A stretch of 64,000 nt of DNA, from the NCBI GenBank assembly GCA_030272155.1, contig CP126196.1, positions 3,348,001-3,412,000 on the forward strand, given 5' to 3'. This stretch comes from Tetradesmus obliquus. Its lineage: Eukaryota > Chlorophyta > Chlorophyceae > Sphaeropleales > Scenedesmaceae. The position numbers and the translations under genes are program-made. Each line of letters starts with the position of its first letter. Position 1 is the first letter of the stretch. Below the pieces are notes generated by a model that saw nothing but the letters and a program-made list of their open reading frames with translations, was not told the origin of the DNA and made no database searches. Positions 49,279 through 61,901 of this stretch are shown here, piece by piece.

Positions 49279-50554
49279 GTGGCTGTTTTGTTTCTGCTGC
49301 TGCTGCTGCCAGTCAGCTTGCTGATGCTGCTGGGCTGATCAAGCATGTCAAACAATCTGCTGAGTACTGCCTTTGGCACCCGCACCCCTGCTGTAGCAAG
49401 TGCCCATACTGTCATCACTACAGTAGACGGCTCCACGCCTGCTGTGCCTGCCGCTGCAGTTGCTGCTGCGCCGCTGGCTGCTGCTGCCTGCTGCTGCTGC
49501 TGCTGCAGCAGCAGCCGGCACACCTGGAATGCACACTCCTTAAGCACTGCATGCTGCTGCTGCTTGGGGAAGCCGCTGGCCTGTGCACTGATGCCTTGAG
49601 CAGTGCAGCTGCTGCTGAATGCGGCAACAGCGTACATCACTGCTGCTAGCTGAGCATCACTCGCCTGCTGCAGCTGCGGCCCATTCGCAATTGCAGCTGC
49701 TGCTGCAGCGTACGTTTGCCCATCCATGGTACCCATGCGTGCTGCTGCAGCTAGGACACATGCCAGCTCAGCCGCTGTACCATCCTGTGCCAACTGCTGC
49801 AGCCGCCCGTACAGCTTCTTAGCCATTCTGTTGCCAAGTGCCAGCTCCGCACGCGCTGCTGCTGCTGCTGCTGCTGCTTCCTCTGGCCCTGCTACTGCAG
49901 CTGCTAGCTGCCGCTGCTGCTCTGTCAGTTCTGACAGCCTGTGCAATGCTGCTGCCAGATATGTGTAATCATATCGGCTGGGGTGCGTTATCATGCCCTG
50001 CAGCTGCCCAATGCTGCCTGCTGCCTGTAGGTCTGTGATTGGGTGCAGCCACGCAGGCGCCTGTACACAGCATGCACAGCACAGCAGATGCATCAGTTGA
50101 TGCAAGGAAACAAAATTTTTTGCTGATGTTCAACAGTGGCAGAGGATGAGTGGAACATGGCCGCAGGCACCCAACCTTCTAGCAAGAATGGGTTGGCATG
50201 CCCACCCGTGCCTGCTACAGTGTTGCTTGCAGCTTTTGCTTGTACAGATCCTTTGCAAGCAGTTCAGCTCACAGTGCAGGGGTACAACATTGCTCATTGG
50301 CAAACAAACTTTTGTACTGCATACTACAGCCTGCCATACCTGGTGTCCAAGCAGGCCGACCACATGTGGAATTAAAGAGCTTGCCAGAGGCACACGCGCA
50401 GACACATGCGCAGCAAGGCCAGCCGCCACCTGCTGCCGCAGCTCTGACGCAGCAGCATCAGCCGCCGCATCTGCATGCGCTGCTGCCGCTGCTGCAGCAG
50501 CGGCACGCCGCGTCCTGCCGCTGCTGCTGCTGGGTGCTGCTGCGGGCTGCGCGG

Positions 50555-50593
<39 letters not shown>

Positions 50594-52327
50594 TGCTGGC
50601 GAGTGAGCGCTCTACATGTGCCACCAGGTGTGTCATGGTGCCACTAAAGAGTGCACCCAGTTGGTGCTGGTCCAGGCCCTGCACCTGTGGGAAGCAAAGG
50701 CAGCAGTAGTAGGCGTGCAAGCTGTTGAAGCACGTCCTGCAACATGTTTGATTGCACCAGGCCTACCAGAGCTCTTCAAGCCAGGCGGTTTCCACTATGT
50801 ATTTGCAGCCGCATCCCCTAGTAGGAACAATCAGCACCAAACCTCCGCCAGCGTCTGCTAGAGTTGCATATCACCATCAAACACAACCAGCAGGCGAATG
50901 TGGCATGCAGCCGATCGCATTGATGACAGCTGCTCACCTGGTGGCTGTTCCTGCTGCAGCAGCGCACCAGCGACAGTGCCGCCATGAGCCCAGCCATGTC
51001 AGCAGGGCTGGCCTGCAGCTGCTTGTCAAGGAAGCTCTGCACGCAGCTGCGGTTCAGCGCGGCGATGTTCAGCTGGCGGCTGGCGGCAGCCGTCAGCAGC
51101 CGCGTGGCGGCGGCCGGCGGCTCGTCCTGCAAGCGGCATAACATGTTGTAACACAGTTGTGCACGAGGAGGTGTGTTGTGCATGCACAGTTGGGTCAAGC
51201 AGGTTAAAAACTGTCATATAAACAAAGCACGTGGCTGCCGTATGATTGCGATGCAGGCGTGCTGAAGTCTGCATGTTGAGGCGTGCTGAGCATACGATTC
51301 CCCTGCTGCGTATGCTTGCGCCAAGTCAGCTCAGGGGCAGCACAGCCCACATTGCGGCATTTGAGCTGTGCTGCTGCGGTTGAGAGCCCACCTCATGCTG
51401 CTAAGAAACAGTTGAGGCTTGCTGGCATAAAACCTAGCCACAGCTTGCAGGAGCTTGCAGGAAAGCTGCGTGCCTTGCTGCTGCAGCCCTCACCTGCAGG
51501 TGTGCATGGATGAGGCCCACCAGGAAGTCCTGTGCGTCATCACACCTGGCACGCAGCTGCCGCAGCTGCTGCAGCTGCTCACTCTCAGCCATGTTGAGGT
51601 CTGGGACCCTGCTGGAGCTGTCTGCTGTGCCCTCGCTTTGCTGCTGCTGCTGCTGCTGCTCATCCTCCTGCTGGCTAGCAGTTGCTGAGGCAGGCAATGA
51701 GCTGCTTGGGCTCCTCTGCGTGCTTGTGCTGCGCCTAGTACTGCTGCTGCTGCTGTCATTGCGCCGGCCGGCAGTTAGCTTCCACTTTGTGCGGTGGATG
51801 GTGGCTTGGCAGCGGCGCTGCTCCTGCAGCAGCTGCTGCATGATGTGGCGCAGCTGCTGGTACGCAGTCAGCAGCCCATCTGTGCACGGCTCTGCATCCA
51901 GGCTTGCAACAGAGTGCTGCAGCTGCTGCAGGCTGGTTTCGATGCGCTGCGCTGCATCCCACGCATCAGCACGCTCCTCTGTCCTGGCTGCTGCTGGCTG
52001 TGCTGCTGCCGCTGCAGCTGATTGCAATGCAGGGCCTGCAGGGGCATGCACAAACAACGAGCTTGGGCAGTGATTCATTAGCATCAATTGACACGGCTTA
52101 CACGCAAGATAGCACAAATGCCGGCAGAAATTTGCCTGACACGCTGTGCAGGAAAGAAGCAGCAGTATCGACTGCTCACCTAGGACATTCGCCCGATCCA
52201 GCCGTGGACACAAAGAAGAACGCCCATGAGTTGAGCAGAGCCCAATGCGCCAAGTATGGCCCTGGGCAACTGGCCAATGCACGTTCCGAGGCGCACTGCC
52301 ATGCGTCAAGCACCTGCCTGCCCTCAT
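45702..52327 (-). CDS. Giant poly-Gln RAP-domain protein, probable organelle RNA factor
   Basis: Exons (reverse order): 51494-52327, 50938-51126, 50340-50684, 48771-50060, 45702-48542 (TGA). All junctions are phase 0; about 1,832 residues from ATG 52327, or about 1,751 from ATG 52084 (the upstream part looks weakly coding). Scattered LWA-type helical repeats (VMTVWALATAGVRVP, CCTVLWAAAQLQ, VAELAGDQAV) resemble the helical-repeat region of RAP/FASTK-like and OPR-type proteins. A C-terminal RAP domain is clear: VDVAARVQGIPVAVLLLDD, LMFRARALAARGYWVVTVSW, then FLDAEVDHLQAKLWLL. In green algae such proteins act in chloroplast or mitochondrial RNA stability, splicing or translation. Long Gln and Ala runs are inserted throughout, more than family norm. 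The target RNA is unknown. Confidence 0.82.
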
Positions 52328-52742
52328 TTGCGCTACCCCTTCAAGTTTCGGATTGATCACATGAAAGTAAATGTCGTTGTCGTAGAAAGGTTGGGAGATT
52401 GGAGGACAATCAAGCAAACGGGGCAGTGGCTGTGTTTGACCGTCCCGCTTGAAGTCTGTGGTCGTTTAGTGTTATTGTAACACTCAAAACAACTGGACAA
52501 TTGACTAAGTCGTTCGTCTTGGGTAGTAAAGCAGGGACCGAAGGTGGCAGTTAAAGCTGCTGTTGTTATTCCGCTCACGGGGTCAGCAAGCTGAAGGTCT
52601 GTGGAGTTTCGTCAGCCTCTGATCGCCTTGTTATGCCTTTCCGGTGAGTTTTTTAGCCGCCAGCCTTCTCAATGAGCTGACGATGTGGAGTACCATGGTT
52701 GCCAAGGTGCCAGGTTAAGGGCATGCTGAAACAGACGCCGAT
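52328..52742. promoter_or_regulatory. Short divergent promoter region, RAP gene / golgin-like gene
   Basis: About 415 bp separate the two ATGs (660 bp if the RAP gene starts at 52084). The composition is less CAG-rich than its surroundings. Shared regulation is possible. No TATA or operator element is convincing. Confidence 0.45.
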
Positions 52743-55700
52743 ATGAAAGGATTCTTCAACCAAGTCGTCGACAGAAGCAAGCAGGTGGCCACCAACGTTG
52801 CCAGCAACGTGCAGCACCTGGTAGAGCAGAACGCTCTGGGCACACCCGCAGGCAGGCATACAGGTAGGTTGATTGCGAATATGTTGATGCTTGAAGCTTC
52901 TGACAAGCAGTTTCTCATCACATTGCTTATGGGGTGTAGAGCATGCAGGTGCAGGTAGCCCTGACAAGGGGCAGCAACAGCATGACCAACCTGCAGATGG
53001 GGTGAGTTGCAATTGTGCCGTGCTCAGCAGCATCTTTGGTGTTGATGGCAGCAACCTGTTACTCCATCACTCTCAAGACTCCAACTTATATCCTGACGTC
53101 TATTAGAAACACAGCATCTAAAACTTCATCAACCACCTGCCAGCACAAGTGGCAGCGCCGCATCACAACAGTCAGGCCTGCTTGTGTGGCCAAAGTACTG
53201 CGCACACGCATCCACTACTCTATGGAGCAGCAACAGGTCTACTGCTTCTTGCCTCCCTTTGCTTACGTTGCCCCTTCCTCTCCCTTCCTGCGCATCTGAC
53301 GGCTGTCTGATGTTTGGTGCACGGCAGGGCTTGCAGGCACGGCTTGCTGCCATGTCAGAGCAGCAGCTGCGCCAGAAGCTGGTGCAGCTCATGGCAAGGC
53401 TGGGGCCCATGCAGGCGGAGATCAAGGTGCGAGCAGCAGCAGCAGCAGCAGCGGCAGCAGCAGGCCAAGCACTCTGTACCTGCAGTGTGCACAGCAAGCA
53501 ATCACAAGCTGCTGCAGCAGCAGCTCATCATAAGCAGGCCAGCAGCACTCTGTACCTGCAGTGTACACAGGGAAACTGATGCCAGCATGCCAAGGTGCGA
53601 GCAGCAGCAGCAGCTGCAGCTGCAAACAGCACACAAGCCGTTGCAGCAGCAGCTCAGCAGCAGCAGGCACAGCAGCATTCGGTACCTGCAGTCCTCGCAG
53701 CTGCCTGCATCCCATGGCAATCGCACATGCATCAACCTCACCCATGTGCCTTGACGTTATCTGCGTTGTTGTTTGCCGCAGGAGTCGCGGGAGGTGCACG
53801 CCAAGCTGCATGCTGAGGCCTCCTCACTGCGGGGCCAGCTGGACACAGCAAACAGGCTGCTGGCTGCGCCAGACAAGCCGGCACTGGACAGCGCCCTGCA
53901 CAACGCGCTGCAGGTGTGCAGGACAGCAGCCACACCTCGAGCAAAAGCATTGGCAGCAGCAGTAGTAGCATGCAGACAGGCATGCATGCATGCAGGCAGG
54001 CAGGCAGGTCTCGAGTGTGTAGCAAGCGGGGCTGCTGCAGCAGGAGGCACAGGCAGTGCTGGTTCCTGCAGGAGGTATTGGTCACTGAGCCGCATCTGTT
54101 GCTGCTCAGTTGCTTCGCACATTGTGTCACGTGCTGCCGCGTTGCTGCTTGGCTGTTTGCCTTTGCAGGATCTGTCGGACCAGAACAAGCACTTGACGTT
54201 GCAGCTGGCAGAAGCACATGATGCGCAAAGCAGCCTAAAGTGAGTGCAGCGCAGGCGCCAACAGCAGCAGCAGCAGCGCAACGGCAGTCCAGCAACAGCA
54301 GCAGCAGCTTGCATTGGCGCAGCCGCGTGCGTATGTTAATATGAAGTGTTTGCGTGTCAGGTGTTTGTGCATGCAGGACAGGAGCTGATGCCAGGACAAG
54401 CGTCGGTCAGCTTGCTTCTAATGGTGGCTGGCTTATGGATGTCATATCTCTGTATATCTGATGGTTTTAGGGCTTTTGTTGTCTCATCGCAGGCGCCATG
54501 CAGCCCAGCTGGAGGACCGTCTGTTGAGCAGCCAGGAGCAGCAGCAGCAGCAGCAGGCAAGGCAGCCCGGCGCAGCAGCAGAGGAGGGCATGCCCAGTGA
54601 CGCAGTCGCTGCCAAAATTGCTGCGCTGCAGTCTGAGCTGGCGGCGTCTCAGGCAGCGCTGCTGAAGCTGGAGCAGGAGCTGACCAGCCACCAGTACAAG
54701 GTGGAGGTGAGCGCCTGCTGCTGCTGCTGCTGCGGGGTGTGATCAGGCAACTCAGCCTGCATCTTTTGGTGCTGGTGGAGAACAGTCGGGCAGGTTTCAG
54801 AATGGCATCATTCGCTACAGGTGTCGCTGCAGGCGCCTGGGGACTCGGTGCCATTGATGTTGCCTGCTGCGTCATGCATATGCTTGCGGTACCACACAAC
54901 CACTGCTGCCGTTCTTTCTGCTGCCCTTGCTGTCCTTTCTGCTGATTGGCACCGCAGGTGGGCTCTGCCAGCTCCCAGGATGTAGTGCTGCTGCGGGGGC
55001 AGCTGGAGGCAGCACGCAGCGAGGCTGAGTCAGCAGCGCTGCAGTGGGCAGCAGAGCGTGAGGGCCTGGTGGCTGCTGCCACTGACCTGTACGGCGAGAT
55101 GCAGCAAACACATGCAGCGCTGGCAGCAGCAGTGGCTCAGGTGAGAGTGAGGCCGCATGCCACAGCAGGAGGTGTTTGCAGAAATGACGCTGCACCATCG
55201 CGCGACCCCTGTTGCTGTGCGACTGATGCGACAGCCCAGTAAGCTAGCTGGTGCATGCTGCGGCTGCTGTGTGCTGTGCCAGATGTTGCTGTGCCACTAG
55301 TATATACATGTGCTGGCTTGTGTTGCCTGCCGTGCTGCTGATGTGTTGCTGCGGCTGCAACGTCGTCAAGTTGCTCGTCAAGCTGAGGGTTTTAAGCTCT
55401 GTAAGGTGCTGAGATGTGGGCAACTGCTGCTGTGTCACTGGTGCCACAGCAGGACCTGCCTGAGCTGGACTCGCAGTGCCAGCGGCTCAAGGCAGCACTG
55501 GACCACCCGCCAGCAGCAATTGCCACAGCAGCAGCAGCAGCATCTGCGGCCAGCACTAGCCAGTCCTCACAGCAGCAGCAGCAGCAGCACGTGCAGCTTA
55601 CTGCTGAGCTGGCAGCCAGCAAGGATGCTACTGCCAGGTCAGAGAGGCGCATTGCTGACCTGACTCAGCAGCTGGCTGAAGCGCGTGCCAGCTTGGCAGC

Positions 55701-58700
55701 AGCTGGCACAGCAGCAGCAGGCGATGCAGCAGCGCAGGCAGCACTAGATGAGGCAAAGCAGGCGCGAGCAGACGCGAAGCAGCAGCTGCAGGCAGCAGCT
55801 GCAGATGCAGCAGTGGCTGCTGCAACGCATGCAGAGCAAGTGAAGGAGCTGCAGCAGCAGCTGGTGCAGCAGCGCGAAGCAGCAGCATCTGCGGAAGAGG
55901 CAGCTGCTGTTGCAAAGGCTGCAGCGGATGGGCTGCGTGCGGAGCTGCGGCAGCATCAGGAGCTGACGGCAGCAGCAAACACAGCAGCAGCTGAAGCTGC
56001 AGCCAACGCAGCAGCAGAGGGCGAGCGCCTGCAGTTGCAGCTGCAGCAGCTTCAGGACGCATCTGCGGCAGCGGAGGCTGCTGCCAGGGCAGAGGCACAG
56101 TTGCTGCGAGAGCAGCTGCAGCAGCAGCAGGATGATGCTGCGCTGTCATCTGCTGCTGCTGATGAGTCTGCCAAGTCTGATGTTGATGAGCTTCGTGGGG
56201 AGCTGTCGCGAGTATATGAGCAGCTGCAGGAGTCACAGCAGCAGCTGGACGTCCACAAGGAGCGGATCAAACAGCTGGAAAGCGAGGTGACTGTTGCTGA
56301 GACTGCTGAAGCTGCAGCAGCCACAGCTCCAGCAGCTCAGGAGCAGGTGGCGAGTCTGTCGCAGCAGCTGGCTGCAGCGCAGGAGGCGGGTGCTGCAGCT
56401 GAGCAGCAGCGAGCGCAGCTGCAGCAGCAGCTGGCTGCAGCGCAGGAGGCAGCAGCTGCAGCTGAGCAGCAGCAGGCTCAGCTGCAGCAGCAGCTGGGTG
56501 CAGCACAGGCGGCTGCCGCTGCAGCTGAACAGCAGCAGGCTCAGCTGCAGCAGCAGCTGGGTGCGCTGCAGGCGGAGCTGCAGCAGCTGCAGCAGCAGCT
56601 GGCTGAGGCTGATGACAAGCTGCAGCAGGCTGCTAGTGCTGCTCAGGTGGCAGTGAGGGAGCTCAGCAAGGCCCAAGCTGAGACTGAGGCTTCGCAGAAG
56701 CAGCTGGCGGCTGCCAATGAGCGAGTGAAGGCGCTGGAAAGCGCAGCAGCAGCGACGGCGGCAGCAGCTGCGGGACGAGACGGTGAGGGGCGGTGGCTGC
56801 TGCTGCGGATGCATGCTGTGGCTGCAGGGATGTTGGCTGGCACAGAGACAGGATGTTGGCTTGTAGCCATGTGTGCTCGGTGCAGGCTGGCTGGCTTTGC
56901 TTCTACTCTCGATACAAAAGGAACCACAGTTGCTGTGCCTGAGCTGGGCTTTTGAAATGCTCACAAGCGTCTCCCTTCTGTCCTGCTGCTGCTGCTGCTG
57001 CTGCTGCTGCAGGCACTGACGGCGGCGCTGTAGGTGCTGCTGGCGCTGCTGAGCTCTCTGTGGTGGTGGCAGAGCTGCGCAGCCAGCTGGCAACAGCCAC
57101 GGCTGCAGCTGCTGAGTCACATCAGGCCAACCTGACGCTTGGCGCTGAGCTGGCAGTGATGGAGCGCAAGCAGCGCAACCAGGTGGGCTGCCATAGCACT
57201 GTGTTGGATCGTGCAGCTTGCGGAGTTGCATTGGTGTTTGTTGCTGTGAGATTTTAATGTTATTGCGGAGCTGAGGTGGCAATGATGGAGTGCAAGTAGC
57301 GCATTTAGGTGGGCATTGACAGCAGTGTGCCACTGTCTACACATACGATTGAATCATGCTGGTGATTGTCAGCATGAAATCTGTAAAGCTGTCAGAGCGT
57401 CAGCTGTAATACCAGCAGCAATGGATCACAGCAATGCTACGGCATGTCTACAGCAAACCAGTCACCCTGCAATTGCGGCATTTGAACTGCTGGCTGACAA
57501 ATGTGCTACTCATGCCACTTTTCTTGCCGGTACACTTGCTGTGCTGCTGCTGCAGGCTGAGCGGCTGGCTGACATGACAGACCTGCAGCGCAACGCAGAG
57601 AAGATGACAGCACGCCTTGAGGAGCTGCAGCTGGAGCTGGAGGCAGCAGCAGCAGAGGCAGAGGCCGCACGGGGGCAGCTGGCTGCAGCAGCAGCTGACC
57701 TGGCAGCTGCGCAGGCAGATGCTGAGGCAGCACGGGGGCAGGTAGCAGCTGTGCGTGAGGAGGCGGCTGCAATCCAGGCAGATTTATCTGCGTCAGAGGT
57801 AAGCAAGGCGTATGCAGCTGTCTTCTCTTTTGCAGTAATGTAGCTGCGTGCTGCGTCTGTGCTGCGGGCGCCTCCCGGGTAGTGTTGGGTTTGTGCCTGT
57901 TAAATGCGTGGCGTACCTTGCACCAGACTGTGTTGCTTTCTTCAGTTGCCCTTGCGCATTGCGAAAAATCATGATGAAGCTCTGCTGTATATGCTGCTGC
58001 TGTATTTTATTGCAATGTGAGATGTGTGTATGTCGCTGGGCCGCCTGCAGGCCGACGATAGGTTCTGCGCATCCAGATAGAACCCTGCGCAAGGGAGTTG
58101 TAACTCGATGTAGCTGCTGCTGTGTGCTGCTGCTGTGCAGGCCGAGTATGAGGATCTGTGCAACCAGATAGAACCCTGCGCAAGAGACTCTTTATCGTGA
58201 TGCAGCTGCTGCTGTGTGCTGCTGCTGTATGTTGTTTGTGCTGTGCAGGCCGACTACGAGGACCTGCGTAACCAGATTGAGCCCATGGCGGCGCTGGTGC
58301 AGCAGCTGCAGCAAGACAAGGCGCAGGTGGCTGCACAGCTGAAGGAAGTGCGGGCTGCTGCTTGCTGCTGCCGCTGCTGCTGCTGCTGCTGCTGCTTGCT
58401 TCTGCTTCTCAACCACTCCACGTTGCGTTGCATTTGAGCTGCTCTATTCTGTCTAGGTGCCTGGTGGCAACCGCATGCATGCAGCAAGTAAAAATGATGC
58501 GCATGCAACGCTTATGCGCGCTGTGTTCGCAGGAGTAGCGCGCATGCTGACCGCGTGTGCTGTGTGCGTCCTGCCTGCCCTGCTGCATCCAACCAGGCCG
58601 CGCAGCGCGAGCAGCAGCTGCAGGAGAAGCTCATAGCAGCAGAGGCAGCAGCAGCAGCAGCCAAGCAGGCTGTGCACAGTGGCAGCGAGGCATCCACGCC

Positions 58701-61700
58701 TGTGCATGGCCAGCTGGCGTCCTTTGGCAGCCACGGCAGCGCCAGCCGTAGCCACATGCCAACACCCTTTGGCAGTGCAGCTGCAGCAGCGTCTGTGGAA
58801 GCGCACCGCTGGTGAGCAGCAGCAAAGTCGGCAAACGCAGTCAATGCGGTTATTGCCCAGAGCATGTTGGCGTGCTTGTGCTCACTGGCGTTAGCATCTC
58901 CTTTTTCCCAGGCTGTGCTGCTTCGAACCTGCTCTTGATCTGTGGTGCATTGCGTTTCGAGGCTAGTGATGCGGCGGGCAGCGCAGGAGCTGCGGCACCT
59001 GCTGCCGCAGCTTGCACGGCCTGATTGCGTCATCCAGACATGCTGTGTGTCAGCCTGCATCACACCCTCACATTGCATGTATGGTCTGCCAGCTGACAGC
59101 ACGGACGCGCAGCAGTCGCTGCTTGCAATGGAGCGCTTCTTCTAAGCCACACAATTATTGCCAGTACAACATTTTGGACCTCTCTCCTTCTGAACGGCTG
59201 CAGGCTGACAGCATCTGACAGCGCAAATGCACAGGAGTCCTTATCTGCCGAGCTGGAGCGCAGCAAGGCCACACACCACTAACTTTGAGACGTGCTTCGG
59301 CCCAGGTGTGGCTGACGTGTGTACCTGCCTGCCTTCCTCGCTGTGTGTGCAGGCTGACAGCGTACGACAGCGCGGATGCGCAGGAGTCGCTGTCAGCTGA
59401 GCTGGAGCGCAGCAAGGCCACGCGCCGCCATTCTTGAGACATGCTTCGGCTGCTGCTCACCACCATCTTGACACATGCTATGTGCGCAGGCTGACTTTTG
59501 ACAGCGCGGATGCGCAGGAGTCCTTATCTGCCGAGCTGGAGCGCAGCAAGCCCATACTCACCCAGCCTTTGTCAATTATACATTATGCACTGCACTTTTC
59601 TAACCAGCAATGCTTTGACAAAACTGCAGGCTGACAGCGTCTGACAGCGCAGACGCGCAGGAGTCCTTGTCAGCTGAGCTGGAGCGCAGCAAGGCCAGCG
59701 TGGCTCGTCTGCTCAAGGAGCGTGACGACCTGGAGGACAAGCTGAAGCAGGTCGGCAAGGAGCTGAAGCAGGCCATCAACGAGAAGAGCGTGCAGGTGGG
59801 GCGTCAGGAGGGCTGTTTCTGATGTTTGATCAGGTTGGGGATTTGGCGCATGTTGGGGGTGCAGGCTTGGGTTGTTCTGGTGTCGGACAGGGCTGTGTTG
59901 GGTATCCCAGTGGGGTGTGCCGCAGCGTGGTGTTGAGAGCGCGCTTGTGGATGTGGCGCTGGTCATGCCGCAGACATGCTCAATGTCTGTTTCAATGTGA
60001 TCACACAGTGCGCCAACCTGCGCTGCTGCCGCCGCTGCTTCATTTGTGCTGCTTGTGCTCAACAGGACATCCAGCTGCGCGACCTGAACCGCACCCGTGC
60101 AGCGCTGAATGAGGCCAAGGAGGAGTGTGCACGCCTGCGGCAGCAGATCGCACTGGCACACCAGTGAGTTGGATCGTTTTGCTGCTTCCGCTTTTTGTGC
60201 ACAGCTGTGACTTTCTGGCTGGCTGGTTGGCTGGCTGGCTGGCTGGTTGCTGTGGATTGTTATCTTGCTGACTGTTGGGCTACACATGTAGTCGGCTGCA
60301 CCTGCTCCAGCAGGTGTCCTGCAGTAAATAACGGCACCGTATCTTGCTGATGAATGCTCCTGCTGCACCGCCTTGCAGGCTGGCGGGCGCAGAGGACGAG
60401 CAGCAGCAGCAGCAGCAGCAGCGCGGCCCCCGCGCGTCGTCCACCAGCCTGTCAGTGCTCAGCACGCCCAGCGGCAGCGCTGCCAACACGCCACGCAGCG
60501 GCGCTGAAAAGGGCGGCGCGCAGCCCCGGCTGTCTCATGGCCATGGCAAGGATGGAGATGCCCTGCCGGGCAGTGTGAGGTGAGGGGTCGAGTGCAGGCA
60601 GGGTGTCTCCAGCTGCAAGTGTCTTTATATAGTGTATGTGCGTTTGTGTGATCACATGCACCAGGGCATGCCTGGGTGTGTGCCTCAGCCTGTCAGTGCT
60701 CAGCATGCCCAGTGACAGCGGTGCTGACGTGACTGCTGGGCACCCTCGGCTGTGGCATGGCCACGGCGAGGCGGGTAATGGGGATGCCCTGCCGGGCAGC
60801 GTACGGTGAGGGGGCAGGGTGCAGAAGTGGCGGGTTGGGCGTAGAGCAGCGTGTGTAGCTGCAACCATCTCCTTGGTGTATGTATATGTTTGTGCAGCTA
60901 GCTACTGTGTATGCCTAACGTTGTGTTTGATGGCGATGGCGACTTCGCGGAGTTGTTATCAGTGCTGCCCTTCTATCTTCAATTTCAACCTTTGGTATAT
61001 TGTATCGCCTGCAGGGACATCGCCCGCGGCATGAGTGCCAACTACGAGCATCAGCAGCACGTGTCAGATGCTCCATCTCTGACAGCGCTCAAGATGCGCC
61101 GCAGCAGCGATATGTCAGGCATTGGCTCAACGCCAACAGCGCGCGGCAGCAGCAGCTCCCTCACGCCATCACATGGCAGCGGCGGCGCAGCGCAGCAGCA
61201 GCAGCAGCAACATACACTGCAAGCCACGGCAGAAGATGATCAGCATCAGCAGGAGCAGCAGCAGCATCCACAGCAGCAAGAGCAGGTTGATGCTGCAGCT
61301 GTGGCAGCAGCTGCTGAGGCAGCTGCAGCAGCCGAGTTTTTGGACCTGACAGCAGAGGAGCGGCTCAACCACATTGCATTGTTCTTTGAGGCTCACCACC
61401 CGCACCTGCTGAAGCTGATACCAGGCTGGAAAGGCAGCAAGAGGCAGCAGCAGCAGCCGCAGGTTCAGCATGCTGGCTCTGATGCTGCTGCTGCTGTCGA
61501 GGCAGCAGCTGCTGTTGAAGCTAGCCGTGCTTCTGACGCTTCCAGTGCTGCCGATAACGCTGCAGCATTAGGTGCAGCTAACCAGGTGCCCGCAGCAGCT
61601 GCTGCATCAGGGGTGCCTGGGGCAGCAGCCGAGGCTGCAACAGCAGGCGCGCCTGGCCGTGCTGCGCCGCTGCGGCCGCAGCACCAGGCCATGTCGCTGC

Positions 61701-61870
61701 TCAACTCTGTGTATGCGTACGCAAAGCTGTCAGACGAGCGGCTGGCAGTTATAAACCGTGTAAAGAGCCGCCGGGCTGGCAGCTCCCGCCAGGGCTCGGT
61801 GGTATCAAGCATCCGTAAAGCAGGCAGCGTCAGCAGCACCGGCGGCCACAACACGCCGCCGAGCGCCACC

Positions 61871-61901
<31 letters not shown>

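Noticed and set aside
55628-56324. Minus-strand open frames opposite the golgin-like 1.3-kb exon
   Set aside because: Shadow frames of a CAG-rich coiled coil; no motif, no start or splice context.
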